Positions 41,486 to 42,192 of a DNA stretch of 42,192 nt are shown here, one piece after another; position 1 is the stretch's first letter; every line of letters begins with the position of its first letter. The translations under genes and the position numbers were made by a program. The DNA lies in NCBI GenBank assembly GCA_964548275.1, contig CAZJQI010000037.1, positions 1-42,192 on the forward strand, given 5' to 3'. Source of the DNA: JAUVUV01 sp964548275 (GTDB lineage Bacteria; Gemmatimonadota; Glassbacteria; GWA2-58-10). The notes beneath the pieces were generated by a model that was given only the letters and a program-made list of their open reading frames with translations, ran no database searches and was not told the origin of the DNA.

Positions 41486-42192
41486 GAGTTTTTATCAATA
41501 TAATATGGCTTTTAAGGGTAATTTAGATTTAAAAAATTTTACTTAAATTTGCAAAATCCTTGTTATATCTAAATTAATGGGAAAATATCTTAAAAACGGT
41601 GCGTGCTTTTAATAAATATATATCAATGAAGTTAATATAAATAATAAATAAAACTATTCCTCTTAGATCAAAAAATAAATCCAATGATTTAATTACGTTA
41701 TTAACAAAACTAATAATATGCATAATTCTAAATTTAATTTGACAATTTATCAAATAAAAACAGAATACTACTGGTTGATTTTGATTCAATCGACTGAAAT
41801 GTTAATTTTGATTTTTCACCTTAGGGAAAAATATTCCTGTATTTGCTTATTTTTAAAGAAGCTACGGTGATATGTTATCTTTCCTTTATAGATTTTAACG
41901 AAAGAAGACTTCAAATGAAGAACATTTAAAATACCTCATACAGAAATAAAGCTTTTCATGTAAAAGTTTTTATCCAGGCTCTCTGGTTGTCAAAAAAAAA
42001 GCCAGGAAATTATTGTATTTGTAAGAAAGCTGAATAGCAGATCTTACCATTATTTAATTGAAAAGAATTACCCGAAGTCTTGCTTCGGGGTAAATTGCTT
42101 GATGGTTTTATCCTTTTTTCATAGAGTTGCCGTTTGCCACATACAATATTTATTTTCATCCTTCACAAATCGGAAAGAAGGGGATTTAAACC
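41486..42192. other. AT-rich tail without a convincing gene
   Basis: About 700 bases of strongly AT-rich DNA run to the window edge. A 71-codon minus frame (41574-41789) is rich in Ile and Phe, as any AT-rich frame is, and has no ribosome site. A 10-bp hairpin with loop TCTTG lies at 42068-42093 without a T-run. The composition differs sharply from the rest of the window and fits foreign DNA or a regulatory island. Confidence 0.5.

Noticed and set aside
41574..41789. 71-codon minus frame rich in Ile, Phe and Asn
   Set aside because: AT-rich DNA gives such frames by chance; there is no ribosome site and no recognisable motif.

Overview
The window is a bacterial chromosomal segment, most likely from a Gram-negative member of the FCB group or a nearby deep-branching lineage. 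The grounds are lipoproteins with lipoboxes, Tat and Sec signal peptides, 800-residue MacB/FtsX-type permeases in tandem under an NtrC-type regulator, a DUF187-type glycosyl hydrolase and a GH43-like enzyme. No 16S rRNA or marker set is present, so the phylum cannot be fixed.

Region 1 (1-11240) is a loose set of exported degradative genes with several small ORFs and repeats. It holds a PIG-L deacetylase, a D-aminoacylase-like Tat protein, a 30-aa membrane peptide, a cold-shock protein, a SUMF1-like lipoprotein, a frameshifted lipoprotein gene, an AT-rich double-domain esterase, a family 10-like glycosyl hydrolase lipoprotein, a cyclic-nucleotide-binding protein and a concanavalin-like exported protein. 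It also carries a run of four G-tracts (5063-5091) and three direct copies of a roughly 25-bp element that frame successive genes.

Region 2 (11460-30528) is bounded by the 3' half of a tRNA-Pro (11498-11546) and an intact tRNA-Pro(TGG) (30451-30528), both on the minus strand. Matching IS-end-like repeats lie just inside both borders. It contains one apparent system. A sigma-54-type response regulator and an NtrY-like histidine kinase (+ strand) face a minus-strand operon of a 36-aa membrane peptide, an HlyD-type adaptor, an ABC ATPase and three paralogous permeases. An esterase lipoprotein, a C45/choloylglycine-type Ntn hydrolase, a diaminopimelate-decarboxylase-like protein and a VOC protein follow on the same strand. 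The 540-bp divergent region carries two sigma-54-like promoters, one facing each way, and dyads suited to activator binding. This is the most coherent candidate for an interesting system: a two-component, sigma-54-controlled envelope export or response module with its own hydrolases and a small membrane peptide.

Region 3 (30590-37772) has a flippase-like membrane protein divergent from a [NiFe]-hydrogenase maturation cluster: hypA, hypB and hypF, then a MITE-like element with a three-armed cruciform, then a GH43-like Tat protein, then hypC and hypD. hypE and the hydrogenase subunits are not in the window.

Region 4 (37795-42192) has a minus-strand gene fragment, an SH3/beta-barrel envelope protein, a protein of unknown function, an XRE-type regulator with a consensus sigma-70 promoter, and a very AT-rich tail without a convincing gene. 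Homology calls come from motif recognition by eye; no database search was run.
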